Shown: positions 1 to 8,364 of the stretch, in pieces
Numbering within the stretch: the stretch's first letter is position 1
Layout of the letters: every line of letters begins with the position of its first letter
Source: Arthrobacter roseus
GTDB lineage: Bacteria > Actinomycetota > Actinomycetes > Actinomycetales > Micrococcaceae
Direction: 5' to 3'
NCBI RefSeq assembly: GCF_016907875.1
Contig: NZ_JAFBCU010000001.1
Span: 2,108,001-2,172,000, forward strand
DNA: 64,000 nt
Translations under genes and position numbers: made by a program
The notes under the pieces: generated by a model
Database searches by the model: none
What the model was told of the DNA's origin: nothing
The model's input: only the letters and a program-made list of their open reading frames with translations

Positions 1-379
1 CTGCAATGACTGACGGGAGTACTCCTCTAACGGGCCGTAAACGGCCGTCAAGCCCTACCTCGGATAGAAAGACTGTTGTCCCGGTATCGCGGATATCACC
101 GTTGGCCCGCAGCGCTGCCATCAGGATCGCGAGATCAAATCCGCTGCCTCGTTTGGGAAGCGATGCAGGAATGAGGTTGACGGTAATCTTCCGTGCACTC
201 AGTGCGATGCCGGCGTTCTTTGCGGCCGCTCGAATTCTGTCTCTTGATTCATTCAGCGAGGCATCAGGAAGTCCGAGGATGACAAAATTCGGCAGGCTCT
301 GGCCGATATCAGCTTCGACCTCAATCAGAGAGCCGTCCAGCCCCATCAGGGCTACTGCATACGTTCTGCCCAGAGACAT
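1..379 (-). CDS. comM: ComM/YifB-family Mg-chelatase-like AAA+ ATPase, N-terminal part
   Basis: Only the first 126 codons are in the window; the gene runs off the left edge. The translation starts MSLGRTYAVALMGLDG and continues with a Lon-like substrate/transport domain containing NFVILGLPDASLNESRDR and ITVNLIPASLPKRGSGFDL, both typical of YifB/ComM. ComM is an AAA+ hexameric helicase that promotes branch migration in natural transformation in Gram-negative bacteria; its role in actinobacteria is less clear. The ATG directly follows the TGA of yraN (TGAATG), so the two are translationally coupled. The ATPase and C-terminal domains cannot be inspected here. Confidence 0.9.
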   Translation of the reverse strand, partial: MSLGRTYAVALMGLDGSLIEVEADIGQSLPNFVILGLPDASLNESRDRIRAAAKNAGIALSARKITVNLIPASLPKRGSGFDLAILMAALRANGDIRDTGTTVFLSEVGLDGRLRPVRGVLPSVIA

Positions 380-736
380 TCAGGACACCGCCCGCAAGTG
401 TTCAATGCGCGGTGCGTCCTCGCCCGTGTCCAGGACGGCGATAGCGTCTACGCGGAAGCCGGCGAACCGCAGATCATGGGCACGGGCCCATTGGGAAGCC
501 AACGCGTAGAGCCTCGCCAGCTTGGCTGCGTTGATCGCCTCGAACGGATGGCCGTAGTTCAGGCTGGACCGTGTTTTGACCTCCACGACGACAAGCGTTC
601 CGCGGTCGATGGCAACGATATCGATCTCCCCGGAAGAGCACTTCCAGTTTCGGTCAATAACCCGCAGACCCAGATTTGTCAGGTAGTCGGCAGCAACGGC
701 TTCCCCGCGCCTGCCCAGTACATCTTTGGCTTTCAT
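380..736 (-). CDS. YraN/UPF0102 family endonuclease-like protein
   Basis: A 118-residue protein of the UPF0102 (YraN) family, a restriction-endonuclease-like fold. It shows GRRGEAVAADYLTNLG, then GEIDIVAID and VVVEVKTRS, the D...E-x-K core of this fold. No firm cellular role is established; the family often sits next to rnhB and comM, as here. I start it at the second methionine (MKAKDVLGRRG) because GGAGGTG lies 5-6 bases upstream of that ATG. The first in-frame start, five codons earlier, has no comparable ribosome site. It is followed without spacing by comM. Confidence 0.9.
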   Translation of the reverse strand: MKAKDVLGRRGEAVAADYLTNLGLRVIDRNWKCSSGEIDIVAIDRGTLVVVEVKTRSSLNYGHPFEAINAAKLARLYALASQWARAHDLRFAGFRVDAIAVLDTGEDAPRIEHLRAVS

Positions 737-839
737 CAAGCACCTCCACACCCAGCCTGCGGGTGGGAGGACGCCTGTCTTTCACCGATGAACAGCTATG
801 TGGACAAACACCTACTGGATAGGCACTGTGGAGGAAAAG

Positions 840-1166
840 TCAGCGTTCTAAACCGGCATCTTTTGGAAGTGAAAGGTCATCATTTTTGACCAGTTCCTCA
901 ACGTTTACGTCTTTGAACGTGATGACACGCACGCTCTTGACGAATCGCGCGCTGCGGTACACATCCCAGACCCATGCGTCTTGAAGGGTGAGGTCAAAGT
1001 AAATCTCGCCATCGGCCGATTTGGCCTGCAAGTCAACATGATTCGCTAAATAGAAGCGGCGCTCAGTCTCCACGACGTAACTGAAAAGATTGGCGACGTC
1101 CCTGTACTCCCGGTAGAGCTGCAGCTCCATATCCGTTTCGTAGTTCTCCAGATCATCAGCACTCAT
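840..1166 (-). CDS. DUF2469 family protein
   Basis: A 108-residue soluble acidic protein beginning MSADDLENYETDMELQLYRE, the signature start of DUF2469, a family conserved next to rnhB and lepB in Actinobacteria. It has no catalytic motif that I recognise and no membrane segment. An earlier in-frame start at 1190 would overlap the end of rnhB by 17 bases. The later ATG is preceded by AGAGAGG and leaves a 7-base gap, and the family usually begins with M-S-A-x-D-L, so I prefer it. Function unknown. A gene-free gap of about 100 bases follows before yraN, with nothing recognisable in it. Confidence 0.88.
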   Translation of the reverse strand: MSADDLENYETDMELQLYREYRDVANLFSYVVETERRFYLANHVDLQAKSADGEIYFDLTLQDAWVWDVYRSARFVKSVRVITFKDVNVEELVKNDDLSLPKDAGLER

Positions 1167-1173
1167 ACGTCCA

Positions 1174-1896
1174 TCATCCTCTCTGACCACTGATGTTTAC
1201 AGTTGACCGTTCAGCTGTCGTTTCCGCCACCAGCCGCCAGGTCTTCCGGTGATACTCGGAGGCACCGTGTGCGGCAATTGCGGTCCTGTGAGATTGCGTC
1301 GCGTAGCCCTTGTTGGCATCCCACTGAAAGTGCGGATAGGGTCCGGCCAGATCCTCCATCATTGCATCGCGTTCAACCTTCGCGAGCACAGACGCTGCCG
1401 CCACAGAAGTGCAGTGCATGTCTGCCTTGATCCTGGTGAAGACCGGCGAATCGCAACCCGGCTCAGATTTCACCAGCTCCTCCTCGAACAACGACGACTG
1501 ATAAGCCGGTGACAGCCAGTCATGATTGCCGTCCAGCAGGACAGCATCCGGACGAACGGTCTCCGCCGCCGTCCGCCACGCCCTCGTGCCTGCACGCCTT
1601 AACGCGGCGATCAATCCGACGTCGTCGATCTCCGCTGCTGACGCATGCCCGACGGCGGAGGCGACCGCCCAGCGCGCTATCTTCGGCGCGAGAATCTCAC
1701 GGTTGGACGGACTCAGGAGCTTACTGTCGCGAACACCCTTCAGGCTCCGCACCACCGAGAGGTCGATGACCACGATTCCCACGCTCACAGGCCCCGCAAG
1801 GGCACCGCGCCCCACTTCGTCGCAGCCTGCCACATACCGGTGACCGTGTAAGGAAAAAGTACGCTCAAATCGGAGCGTGGGTGCGCCCATGACCAT
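1174..1896 (-). CDS. rnhB: Ribonuclease HII
   Basis: Removes ribonucleotides and RNA primers from RNA-DNA hybrids by metal-dependent cleavage. The protein has 240 residues. The N-terminal motif [17 protein letters not shown] carries the first acidic pair (D-E), LLDGNHDWL the third carboxylate, and [19 protein letters not shown] the fourth; a C-terminal HRxTW-like HRKTW is also seen. These cover the expected type 2 RNase H catalytic set. The ATG at 1896 abuts the TGA of the upstream signal peptidase gene, and a second ATG two codons later is an equally possible start. It lies in the lepB-rnhB-DUF2469-yraN-comM order common in Actinobacteria. Confidence 0.95.
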   Translation of the reverse strand: MVMGAPTLRFERTFSLHGHRYVAGCDEVGRGALAGPVSVGIVVIDLSVVRSLKGVRDSKLLSPSNREILAPKIARWAVASAVGHASAAEIDDVGLIAALRRAGTRAWRTAAETVRPDAVLLDGNHDWLSPAYQSSLFEEELVKSEPGCDSPVFTRIKADMHCTSVAAASVLAKVERDAMMEDLAGPYPHFQWDANKGYATQSHRTAIAAHGASEYHRKTWRLVAETTAERSTVNISGQRG

Positions 1897-2703
1897 TCAG
1901 GGAACCAGCGACCCTGCCGGCGCATCTGCAGGAGCCGGTACGTCGTCGAACACGTCCGGGTAGCTGCCAAGAAACCCTAGGTGATTGAGCGGCCAGGCGA
2001 TCACTCCCGCCTTGCCTTCGACGTCGTCAATATCAATGAAACCCTGGCCTTCACCCTGACGGTGTTCCCGGGAATCGGCTGAAGCGTTGCGGTGATCTCC
2101 CATGACCCAAATCTTTCCCTCGGGAACGGTCACGTCAAAGGGAATGTCCGACGGCGAGGCGCCCGGATAGATATAAGGCTCGTCAATCGCTTCCCCGTTG
2201 ATGGTGAGTTGGCCCTGTGCATCGCAGCAACGTACCCGGTCGCCGGGCATACCAATGATCCGTTTGACCAAATGCTGCTGCGACTCATCCGGCTGCAGTC
2301 CCACGAAAACCAGGGCCTCATGGACCCAGCTCCCGGGACCATCCGGAGCAACTTCTTGAGGCGGCAACCAATTCTTGGTGTCCTGGAACACCACAACGTC
2401 CCCCCGTTCAAGCTCAAACGGCCCCGGAACCAGAAGATTGACAAAGATACGGTCATCGATTTGGAGAGTGTTCTCCATCGATCCGGACGGAATGAAGAAC
2501 GCCCGGAACAAGAACGTCTTGATCAGGAAGGACAGCAGCAGCGCAATCGCAATGATGGTGATGATCTCTTTGAGCCACCCTGTGAAGCCGCGGCTCCCGC
2601 CGTCGTTCGGTCCCTCTGCAGAGTGACGACCGGAACCATTCTCCTCCGGTTGCCCGAACTGCTGGGGCTCATCCCGGGAATCACCGGGGACAGACTGCGA
2701 CAT
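1897..2703 (-). CDS. lepB: Signal peptidase I (first paralogue)
   Basis: A membrane-bound serine/lysine protease that removes signal peptides from secreted proteins. It has 268 residues: a hydrophilic N-terminal tail rich in G, E and S (1-40), one membrane segment (about 46-68), then the box B motif IPSGSME with catalytic Ser75 and the box D motif VKRIIGMPGD with catalytic Lys147. Box E is VMGDHRNASADSRE. AGGA stands upstream of the ATG, 14 bases after the stop of the second paralogue. The C-terminal tail is proline/alanine rich. It is probably cotranscribed with the L19 gene and the second lepB. Confidence 0.95.
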   Translation of the reverse strand: MSQSVPGDSRDEPQQFGQPEENGSGRHSAEGPNDGGSRGFTGWLKEIITIIAIALLLSFLIKTFLFRAFFIPSGSMENTLQIDDRIFVNLLVPGPFELERGDVVVFQDTKNWLPPQEVAPDGPGSWVHEALVFVGLQPDESQQHLVKRIIGMPGDRVRCCDAQGQLTINGEAIDEPYIYPGASPSDIPFDVTVPEGKIWVMGDHRNASADSREHRQGEGQGFIDIDDVEGKAGVIAWPLNHLGFLGSYPDVFDDVPAPADAPAGSLVP

Positions 2704-2717
2704 GTACGCTGCTTCCT

Positions 2718-3419
2718 CTATTGGTTCTGCGACTGCACTGGAGCCGTCAAATGAATGCTCTCAAGTTTGCCCGCAGATGAAAATGGCCAGATGATCGCCA
2801 CCGGTTGGCCGATAACTCGATCCTCAGGGACCATTCCACCGCCGGGAGCGCCGAGAAGGGAACGGGAGTCAGCCGACACAGACCGGTGATCGCCCATCAC
2901 CCACAATCTACCCTGCGGGACCTCTGCCTCGAACTCCACACTGCTCGGTTTGTCTCCGCTGAACAGGTATGGCTCATCAATCGGTTCTCCGTTCACCATC
3001 ACCTGCCCCGTCGGCGAACAGCAGGCAACTGTGTCCCCTCCAACGCCAATAACGCGCTTCACGTAGACGGTGTCACTGCTGGTCAGGCCGATCCAGCGCC
3101 CCAGTGCTACAACCCCGTCAACGACATCGGACCGGCCGCTGCTGATCGGCGCAAATGATCCGCGGCCGTCAAAGACCACAACGTCTCCTCTGTGGATGTC
3201 CTGGTCCAGTCTGGAGACCAGCACTCGGTCCCCCTCGTCGAACAATGGGGCCATTGAACCTGACGGAATGTAATAAACATCGAACACCAAAGCACGCACG
3301 AACCCGCTGATCAATATTGCGAGTAAAAGAGCACAGACCACAAAACGCCAGCCCGGGAAACCGGACCGGCGTTTTGGCGGTGTCCCCGGCAAGGCCGGAG
3401 AACCAGGTGATTTCGACAC
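2718..3419 (-). CDS. lepB: Signal peptidase I (second paralogue)
   Basis: A second type I signal peptidase of 233 residues, directly upstream of the first. One membrane segment spans about residues 25-47. Catalytic Ser55 lies in YIPSGSMAP and Lys121 in VKRVIGVGGD; box E is VMGDHRSVSADSRS. It starts with GTG, nine bases after the L19 stop, with a poor ribosome site, which suggests coupling to rplS. The two copies differ in the N-terminal tail and in the loop between boxes C and D, so they may differ in substrate range. Tandem signal peptidases beside rplS occur in other actinobacteria. Confidence 0.93.
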   Translation of the reverse strand: MSKSPGSPALPGTPPKRRSGFPGWRFVVCALLLAILISGFVRALVFDVYYIPSGSMAPLFDEGDRVLVSRLDQDIHRGDVVVFDGRGSFAPISSGRSDVVDGVVALGRWIGLTSSDTVYVKRVIGVGGDTVACCSPTGQVMVNGEPIDEPYLFSGDKPSSVEFEAEVPQGRLWVMGDHRSVSADSRSLLGAPGGGMVPEDRVIGQPVAIIWPFSSAGKLESIHLTAPVQSQNQ

Positions 3420-3428
3420 CCGAAAGAT

Positions 3429-3788
3429 TTACTTTCCGGCGTTGAAGTTGCGCTTTTCCTTGATCTTTGCTGCCTTACCGAAGCGTGCACGCATGTAGTA
3501 AAGCTTGGCGCGGCGGACATCGCCCTTAGACACAACTTCAATTTTGTCGATGATCGGAGAATGTACCGGGAAGGTACGCTCCACGCCGACGCCGAAGCTG
3601 ATCTTACGGACGGTGAAGGTTTCGCCTACGCCGCGGCCCTGACGGCCGAGCACGTAACCCTGGAAGACCTGAACACGGGTGTTCTTGCCTTCAATGATGT
3701 TGACGTGAACCTTGAGGGTGTCACCGGCCCGGAAATCCGGAACATCACTGCGCAGCGAGGCTGCGTCAAAATTGTCGAGGATATGCAT
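3429..3788 (-). CDS. rplS: 50S ribosomal protein L19
   Basis: A 119-residue L19, at the 30S-50S interface. Diagnostic segments are [49 protein letters not shown] and the basic end [14 protein letters not shown] start at ATG 3788 ([11 protein letters not shown]), preceded by AGGAG at good spacing; upstream in-frame codons are not conserved in the family. The roughly 220 bases upstream, to the end of ggt, carry no gene; a promoter is expected there but I see no convincing -35/-10 pair. Confidence 0.97.
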   Translation of the reverse strand: MHILDNFDAASLRSDVPDFRAGDTLKVHVNIIEGKNTRVQVFQGYVLGRQGRGVGETFTVRKISFGVGVERTFPVHSPIIDKIEVVSKGDVRRAKLYYMRARFGKAAKIKEKRNFNAGK

Positions 3789-4009
3789 CTGTATCACTCC
3801 TGGCGAACGCCACAGGTCATCCGCGTCGGTCACGACGGGTACCGGCCGGTAAACCGGATAGTATCCGCCGAAGATTTTTTACCAGCGGACCAAATGATGA
3901 CGCTGGCGTGTTCAGACTGTTGACGCCGCTCCCCCTGTGGCAGGTTCGGGCCCAGTAAACACAATTTCCAATTTTGCCACATGCACTCCACTCAGTGCCA
4001 ATCAGCGGT

Positions 4010-5875
4010 TTACGGACGGGAGTTCGCCGTCCTCACCACCAACGCTGCGCCGCCCCCACGACGGACCGGTTCGGACACCGCAGTCAGGGTACCGTCCTCC
4101 CCGAATCCGATGGCGGTTGCGGCGCCAATCTCTGCGGCACTGGTGAACTGATCCCCCGAGGCGACCAACCGGTGCCCAAAGGGAGTGAGCGCCTGGCCGT
4201 ATTGCGCGATGAATTCAGGTTCAGCCGTCACGCCGGGGGTGTTGCGCTGTGAAGCGCGCGGAGCGGCGATCGCCTCCGGAAGAGACATGCCCCGGTCCAC
4301 GTGATTGAAAATAATCTGGGAGACGGTAGTGATAATGGTAGATCCGCCGGGCGACCCCAATGCCAGGAACGGCTCACCATCTTGGAGTACGATCGTTGGC
4401 GCCATGGACGACCGCGGCCTCTTGCCAGGCTCAATCCGATTGGGATCTTCTTGGTCATATACGGTCGAGAAGTCGGTCAACTCATTGTTCAGCAGGAACC
4501 CACGGTCCGGCACCAGCATGCCTGAACCACCCGTCTGCTCAATGGTCAGCGTGTACTCGACAACGTTGCCCCACTTGTCCGCGACGGTCAGATTCGTCGT
4601 GGAAATGTTCTCAGTATCCTCGTCAATGGACCCCGACTGTGCGACACCAGCGCACTCGCCGTCGTAATTCTCAGTATCGCCGGGAGCAACCGGCTTCTGC
4701 GCGGCAGTATTGCCGTCAATGGAGCAGGCGCGCTCCGCCGCGAACTCATCCGAGAGCAAGTCATCGAGCGTAACATCGACAAAGGCCGCATCGCCGAGGT
4801 AGGCACCTCGGTCTGCAAAAGCCAATGCGCTCGCTTCAAGGTAATGGTGCAGTGCTGCGCCGTCGTTCATCTCTTCAACGTCAAACTGCTCCAGAATGTT
4901 CAAGGACTCACCCACCGTGGAACCGCCCGACGACGACGGCGCCATCCCGTAGACGTCGAAGCCCCGGTACTGAACGTGCGTGGGGTCCTGCACAATCGCC
5001 TCATAATCAGCCAGATCGGTGGTCTGCATGAATCCCGCTGGCACCGGAAGGTCCGTCGTCGGACTCTTGGGCGGATTCCGGACCAGGCTGGCAATCTCGT
5101 CCGCGATGGGCCCGTTGTAGAAAGCGTCCATTCCGGTTCGGCCAAGCATCCGGTACGTCTTCGCCAGCGCTTGGTTCTTGAAGACCGATCCAACCTTGGG
5201 TGCATCACCACCGGGCAGGAAGAGCCCTGGTGTGGTCGTATACGCCTCGAATCGCTTCTTGTTATCGAGAGTTTGCTGGCGGAACGTCTCGTCGACGATG
5301 AATCCGCGGCTGGCCAGTCTGCCAGCAGGGTGCAGCGCTTCACGCAGCGAATACGTTCCCCATTCGTCCAGCGCAGTTTCCCACGTTGCAGGCGTTCCCG
5401 GGACCCCCACGGAGACACCGCTCGTGACGAGTTCCGGCGTGAATTTGTACGGATCGCCCGTGGACGGGTTGATAAAGGCGTCGCTGGGCATCGCCATCGG
5501 TGCGGTTTCGCGGCCGTCGATGGTTGTTACCTCGCCCGTCGCTGCCTCGTAATGGACAAAATACCCTCCCCCGCCGAGCCCTGCACTATACGGTTCGGTG
5601 ACGCCGAGCGCGGCTGCCGTGGCAACAGCGGCGTCCGTGGCATTGCCACCACGTTTGAGCACCTCCAGCCCAATTTTTGAGGCCTCTGGGTCAACCGAAG
5701 TGACTGCTCCGCCATGACCAATACTGGTAGGAGTCTTCTCTGGATAGCGAGGATCGGCTTGTGCGTTCCCTGTCCCAACGAGTCCAAAAACGATTGCGGT
5801 TGCACCCACTGCGAAACTGGCGATGATCCGTTGCCCAGGTTTTTTGTGGTGAGTGCGCTGGAATGCGTGTGCCAT
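4010..5875 (-). CDS. ggt: Gamma-glutamyltransferase (secreted)
   Basis: Cleaves or transfers the gamma-glutamyl group of glutathione and related peptides outside the membrane. The 621-residue precursor begins with a basic tail and a hydrophobic segment (about 17-38) ending NAQA, a likely signal peptide. GGNATDAAVATA and EPYSAGLGGGG are typical of the large subunit. Self-cleavage is expected before Thr426 in STTNLTVADKWGN, creating the N-terminal threonine nucleophile of the small subunit. GGSGMLVPDRGFLLNN and RPRSSMAPT complete the substrate site. GGAG precedes the ATG. A perfect inverted repeat lies just upstream (5895-5914). It is not obviously part of the ribosomal operons on either side. 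Confidence 0.95.
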   Translation of the reverse strand: MAHAFQRTHHKKPGQRIIASFAVGATAIVFGLVGTGNAQADPRYPEKTPTSIGHGGAVTSVDPEASKIGLEVLKRGGNATDAAVATAAALGVTEPYSAGLGGGGYFVHYEAATGEVTTIDGRETAPMAMPSDAFINPSTGDPYKFTPELVTSGVSVGVPGTPATWETALDEWGTYSLREALHPAGRLASRGFIVDETFRQQTLDNKKRFEAYTTTPGLFLPGGDAPKVGSVFKNQALAKTYRMLGRTGMDAFYNGPIADEIASLVRNPPKSPTTDLPVPAGFMQTTDLADYEAIVQDPTHVQYRGFDVYGMAPSSSGGSTVGESLNILEQFDVEEMNDGAALHHYLEASALAFADRGAYLGDAAFVDVTLDDLLSDEFAAERACSIDGNTAAQKPVAPGDTENYDGECAGVAQSGSIDEDTENISTTNLTVADKWGNVVEYTLTIEQTGGSGMLVPDRGFLLNNELTDFSTVYDQEDPNRIEPGKRPRSSMAPTIVLQDGEPFLALGSPGGSTIITTVSQIIFNHVDRGMSLPEAIAAPRASQRNTPGVTAEPEFIAQYGQALTPFGHRLVASGDQFTSAAEIGAATAIGFGEDGTLTAVSEPVRRGGGAALVVRTANSRP

Positions 5876-5894
5876 AGCTCTCCCGAGTGATATT

Positions 5895-5914
5895 GGATGA
5901 CGACGTTGTCATCC
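5895..5914. promoter_or_regulatory. Inverted repeat upstream of ggt
   Basis: GGATGAC and GTCATCC form a perfect 7-bp inverted repeat around a 6-base centre, about 20 bases upstream of the ggt start and 35 bases beyond the trmD stop. No T-run follows it on the minus strand, so it is a weak candidate for a terminator. It could equally be an operator for ggt. Confidence 0.4.
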
Positions 5915-5948
5915 TGCCTCACACCCTATGCACAGCTTTACGCCGCTG

Positions 5949-6722
5949 TCACTGGTTCGGGGCAATACCGAGCGAATTAAGTAGGGCGATGTCCGCTGTA
6001 TTCAGACTGGCCATATTGAGGCCTCGAATCAGATCTGGGCGCCGTTCAGTGGTCCGCCTCAGTTGTTCATCGCGGCGGAAGCGAGCGATCTTTGCATGAT
6101 TGCCGCTGAGCAGGGTTTCCGGGACGTTGCGATCACGCCAGGACGATGGCTTTGTGTAGACGGGATACTCCAGCAGACCGTCCGAGTGGGACTCTTCAAC
6201 GAGGGATTCCGGGTTCCCGATCACACCTGGAAGCAGGCGACCGACTGCCTCAACCATGGCCAGCACGGCGACCTCTCCCCCGTTCAGCACGTAATCACCC
6301 AGGCTCACCGGGCGCACTCGGAACCGCTCCGCCGACCACTGAAGAACCCGCTCGTCAATACCCTCGTAGCGTCCGCACGCAAAGACAAGGTGATCTTCTG
6401 TGGCGAGTTCATAGGCCAGCTCTTGGTTGAACACTTCTCCGGCGGGCGAGGGAACAATCAGGGTTGGCACCGACTCAGAATTTCCGTGCACCGGCTGCGC
6501 GGCTACGGACTCCAGGGCCTGTGCCCACGGCTCCGGTTTCATCACCATTCCCGCGCCACCGCCGTATGGGGTGTCATCAACGGTACGGTGGCGGTCCGTT
6601 GTGAACTCCCGCAGATCGTGTACCGCTAGGGAGAGCAGGCCGTCCTGCCTGGCCTTACCGATCAGCGAGAGCTCTAGGGGCGCCAGATACTCGGGAAAAA
6701 TGGTGACAACGTCAATCCGCAT
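5949..6722 (-). CDS. trmD: tRNA (guanine-N1)-methyltransferase
   Basis: Methylates G37 of tRNAs reading CNN codons, preventing +1 frameshifting, with S-adenosylmethionine bound in a trefoil knot. The 257-residue protein starts [13 protein letters not shown]; the knot region shows [30 protein letters not shown] and [16 protein letters not shown] choose the ATG at 6722, one base after the rimM stop, because the family begins at M-R-I-D; an in-frame ATG five codons earlier lies inside rimM. It is the last gene of the rpsP-khpA-rimM-trmD unit. Confidence 0.96.
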   Translation of the reverse strand: MRIDVVTIFPEYLAPLELSLIGKARQDGLLSLAVHDLREFTTDRHRTVDDTPYGGGAGMVMKPEPWAQALESVAAQPVHGNSESVPTLIVPSPAGEVFNQELAYELATEDHLVFACGRYEGIDERVLQWSAERFRVRPVSLGDYVLNGGEVAVLAMVEAVGRLLPGVIGNPESLVEESHSDGLLEYPVYTKPSSWRDRNVPETLLSGNHAKIARFRRDEQLRRTTERRPDLIRGLNMASLNTADIALLNSLGIAPNQ

Positions 6723-6723
6723 G

Positions 6724-7254
6724 TCAGAGGTCGCCATCCACCGCTTGCGCGTTGATGGTGAACAAACCGGGCGGAGGCGTCAGTTCGATGGCACCGGCTT
6801 CCAGATCAACCACGGGCACAATTTGCTCAACGAACGGCACTAGAATCTCCGTCCCGTCCTGGCCTTCTATGACGAGCAGATCCTGTGCCGTCCCCGTGCG
6901 CAGGCCTGTCACTGTGCCGACAACTTCACCGTCGACCTTCGCGATCAGGCCCTTCAGCTCGTGCTCGTACCAGCCCTCGGCGCCGTCGTCGTTCGCTTCC
7001 TCGGTCTCGATGAACAAGGAAGCACCTCGCAAGGTTTCTGCACCATTGCGATCACTGAACCCGCTGAAGCCGACCAAGAGGATGTCTTTGTTCCAGCGCG
7101 CCGATGTGATGGTCAGTGGTCCCAGAGCAGCTGGTTCGACGATGATATTGGATCCCGGCACGAAGCGATCCTGTGGTGCATCGGTAAGTACCTGAACCGT
7201 CACTTCGCCACGAATGCCGTGGGGTTTTCCGATCCGTGCAACCTGTAACTGCAT
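6724..7254 (-). CDS. rimM: Ribosome maturation factor RimM
   Basis: Assists late assembly of the 30S subunit head by binding S19. The 176-residue protein has an N-terminal RimM domain beginning [20 protein letters not shown] and a C-terminal PRC-barrel with [10 protein letters not shown] and [18 protein letters not shown]. The ribosome site AGGGAG precedes the ATG. The downstream trmD begins one base after its stop. A strong hairpin separates it from the upstream khpA. Confidence 0.95.
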   Translation of the reverse strand: MQLQVARIGKPHGIRGEVTVQVLTDAPQDRFVPGSNIIVEPAALGPLTITSARWNKDILLVGFSGFSDRNGAETLRGASLFIETEEANDDGAEGWYEHELKGLIAKVDGEVVGTVTGLRTGTAQDLLVIEGQDGTEILVPFVEQIVPVVDLEAGAIELTPPPGLFTINAQAVDGDL

Positions 7255-7293
7255 TTTTCTCCCTGAACCGTGGCCTGGCGGCCTGCGTTAAGA

Positions 7294-7334
7294 CGTCCGG
7301 CCCCTCCACCAGTAACAGGTAGAAGGGCCGGACG
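7294..7334. other. Strong hairpin between khpA and rimM
   Basis: CGTCCGGCCC (7294-7303) and GGGCCGGACG (7325-7334) pair perfectly over 10 bp with a 21-base loop, which itself can form a short ACC/GGT extension. It sits in the 109-base gap between khpA and rimM. On the minus strand no clear U-tract follows, so it may act as an attenuator, a processing site or an mRNA stabiliser. Function is inferred from position only. Confidence 0.5.
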
Positions 7335-7363
7335 GCATGTATTTGATCAGTTGCCGTGGCTAT

Positions 7364-7606
7364 TTAGCGACGACGGTCGGTGTCTACGACGTCAACGCGG
7401 ACGTTCTCGCCACCGGCGAGTGCCGCCACGACAGTTCGCAGTGCGCGGGCTGTGCGGCCCTGCCGGCCGATGACTCGGCCCAGATCTTCCTGGTGAACGC
7501 GGACCTCGAGGGTTTCTCCCCGACGGTTGTTCTTGGCGGATACCTTGACATCATCCGGGCTATCAACGATTCCACGGACCAGGTGTTCGAGTGCTTCTGA
7601 CAGCAA
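7364..7606 (-). CDS. khpA: KH-domain RNA-binding protein KhpA
   Basis: An 80-residue single KH-domain protein of the UPF0109 type. It reads LSEALEHLVRGIVDSPDDV, followed by the KH loop DLGRVIGRQGRTARALRTVV (the GxxG is GRQG). KhpA binds RNA together with KhpB and influences cell division and elongation in Gram-positives. No ATG is available. The start is placed at TTG 7606, one base after the rpsP stop, with GAGGCAGAG upstream as the ribosome site; this gives the family's usual N-terminus. The gene order rpsP-khpA-rimM-trmD is standard in Actinobacteria. Confidence 0.93.
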   Translation of the reverse strand: MLSEALEHLVRGIVDSPDDVKVSAKNNRRGETLEVRVHQEDLGRVIGRQGRTARALRTVVAALAGGENVRVDVVDTDRRR

Positions 7607-7607
7607 C

Positions 7608-8033
7608 TTACTCTGCCTCGGTGGTCTTTGCTTCTGCCGGAGCAGCCTCATCCGAGGTTTCGTCGGACTTCTTGGCCTTCGGCGTGATGGCCTCGGGGAC
7701 GATCACGGAACCCTTTTCGGGAGCAACGAATGCTTCCTTGGGTGCCTTGGTCTTCAGAGTGCCTTCCTGGCCCTCGATACCCTTGAATTTCTGCCAGTCA
7801 CCGGTGATCTTCAGGATCGCGGCAACCTGCTCGGTTGGCTGTGCGCCAACGCCGAGCCAGTACTGCGCGCGGTCCGATTTGACCTCAATGAATGAAGGCT
7901 CTTCGGTGGGGTGGTACTTACCGATCTCTTCGATAGCACGGCCATCACGCTTGTTGCGTGCGTCCATGACGACGATGCGGTAATGCGGTGAGCGGATTTT
8001 TCCGAGGCGCTTAAGGCGAATCTTTACGGCCAC
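7608..8033 (-). CDS. rpsP: 30S ribosomal protein S16
   Basis: A 141-residue S16. The core [20 protein letters not shown] is followed by [19 protein letters not shown]. The C-terminus is extended by about 55 residues rich in K, E and A ([11 protein letters not shown] at the end), as in other Micrococcales. The start is GTG 8033, with AGGAG eight to nine bases upstream; longer in-frame readings are not conserved. It heads the rpsP-khpA-rimM-trmD operon. Confidence 0.96.
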   Translation of the reverse strand: MAVKIRLKRLGKIRSPHYRIVVMDARNKRDGRAIEEIGKYHPTEEPSFIEVKSDRAQYWLGVGAQPTEQVAAILKITGDWQKFKGIEGQEGTLKTKAPKEAFVAPEKGSVIVPEAITPKAKKSDETSDEAAPAEAKTTEAE

Positions 8034-8364
8034 TTTTGTGGTCACTCCTGGTTCTAAAGAATGGGCAAACCCGATTTCTGCACCCGTGGGGCGGGCCATA
8101 CTCAAGGGCTCTAAGGACAAGAGACACGCTCGGAGAGAGGGGCCGGACGGCTCAAGTACCCTCCCATTGTGCCAGATGGACACTACTTCGCGCGACTTGG
8201 CGCGCCGCGGCCGCTTTCCCATGGCCCACATCAGGGTTTAACCCGCCAAGACACCCCGCACGTGGGTGATCTGGCGGACAAAGGGTGACTTCGGCCGGAT
8301 CGCGAGAAGTGACCCTGCCTTCGGCCGGATCGCGAGAAGTGACCCTGCCGCGGCCGGGACAGCG
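8034..8364. other. 331-bp intergenic region upstream of rpsP
   Basis: No gene is supported here. On the minus strand a CACAAT sequence (8166-8171) could be the -10 box of the S16 operon, giving a leader of about 130 bases, but I see no matching -35. The distal half holds the 30-bp tandem repeat listed separately. Short frames crossing the region lack ribosome sites and show no recognisable protein. Confidence 0.5.
8291..8350. repeat. Perfect 30-bp tandem direct repeat, two copies
   Basis: Two identical 30-base units lie head to tail at 8291-8320 and 8321-8350. Each begins TTCGGCCGGATCGCG and ends AGAAGTGACCCTGCC. The bases just before (GGGTGAC) and after (GCGGCCGGGA) echo parts of the unit. 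It lies between a convergently placed S16 leader and the 3' end of the 418-residue membrane protein gene. I do not see another copy in the window. Confidence 0.85.

Noticed and set aside
4844-5680. A 278-codon plus-strand frame opposite ggt.
   Set aside because: The minus-strand frame shows the full gamma-glutamyltransferase motif set; the plus frame has none.
8291-8350. The 30-bp tandem repeat considered as a small CRISPR array.
   Set aside because: The copies are directly adjacent with no spacers, and there are no cas genes in the window.
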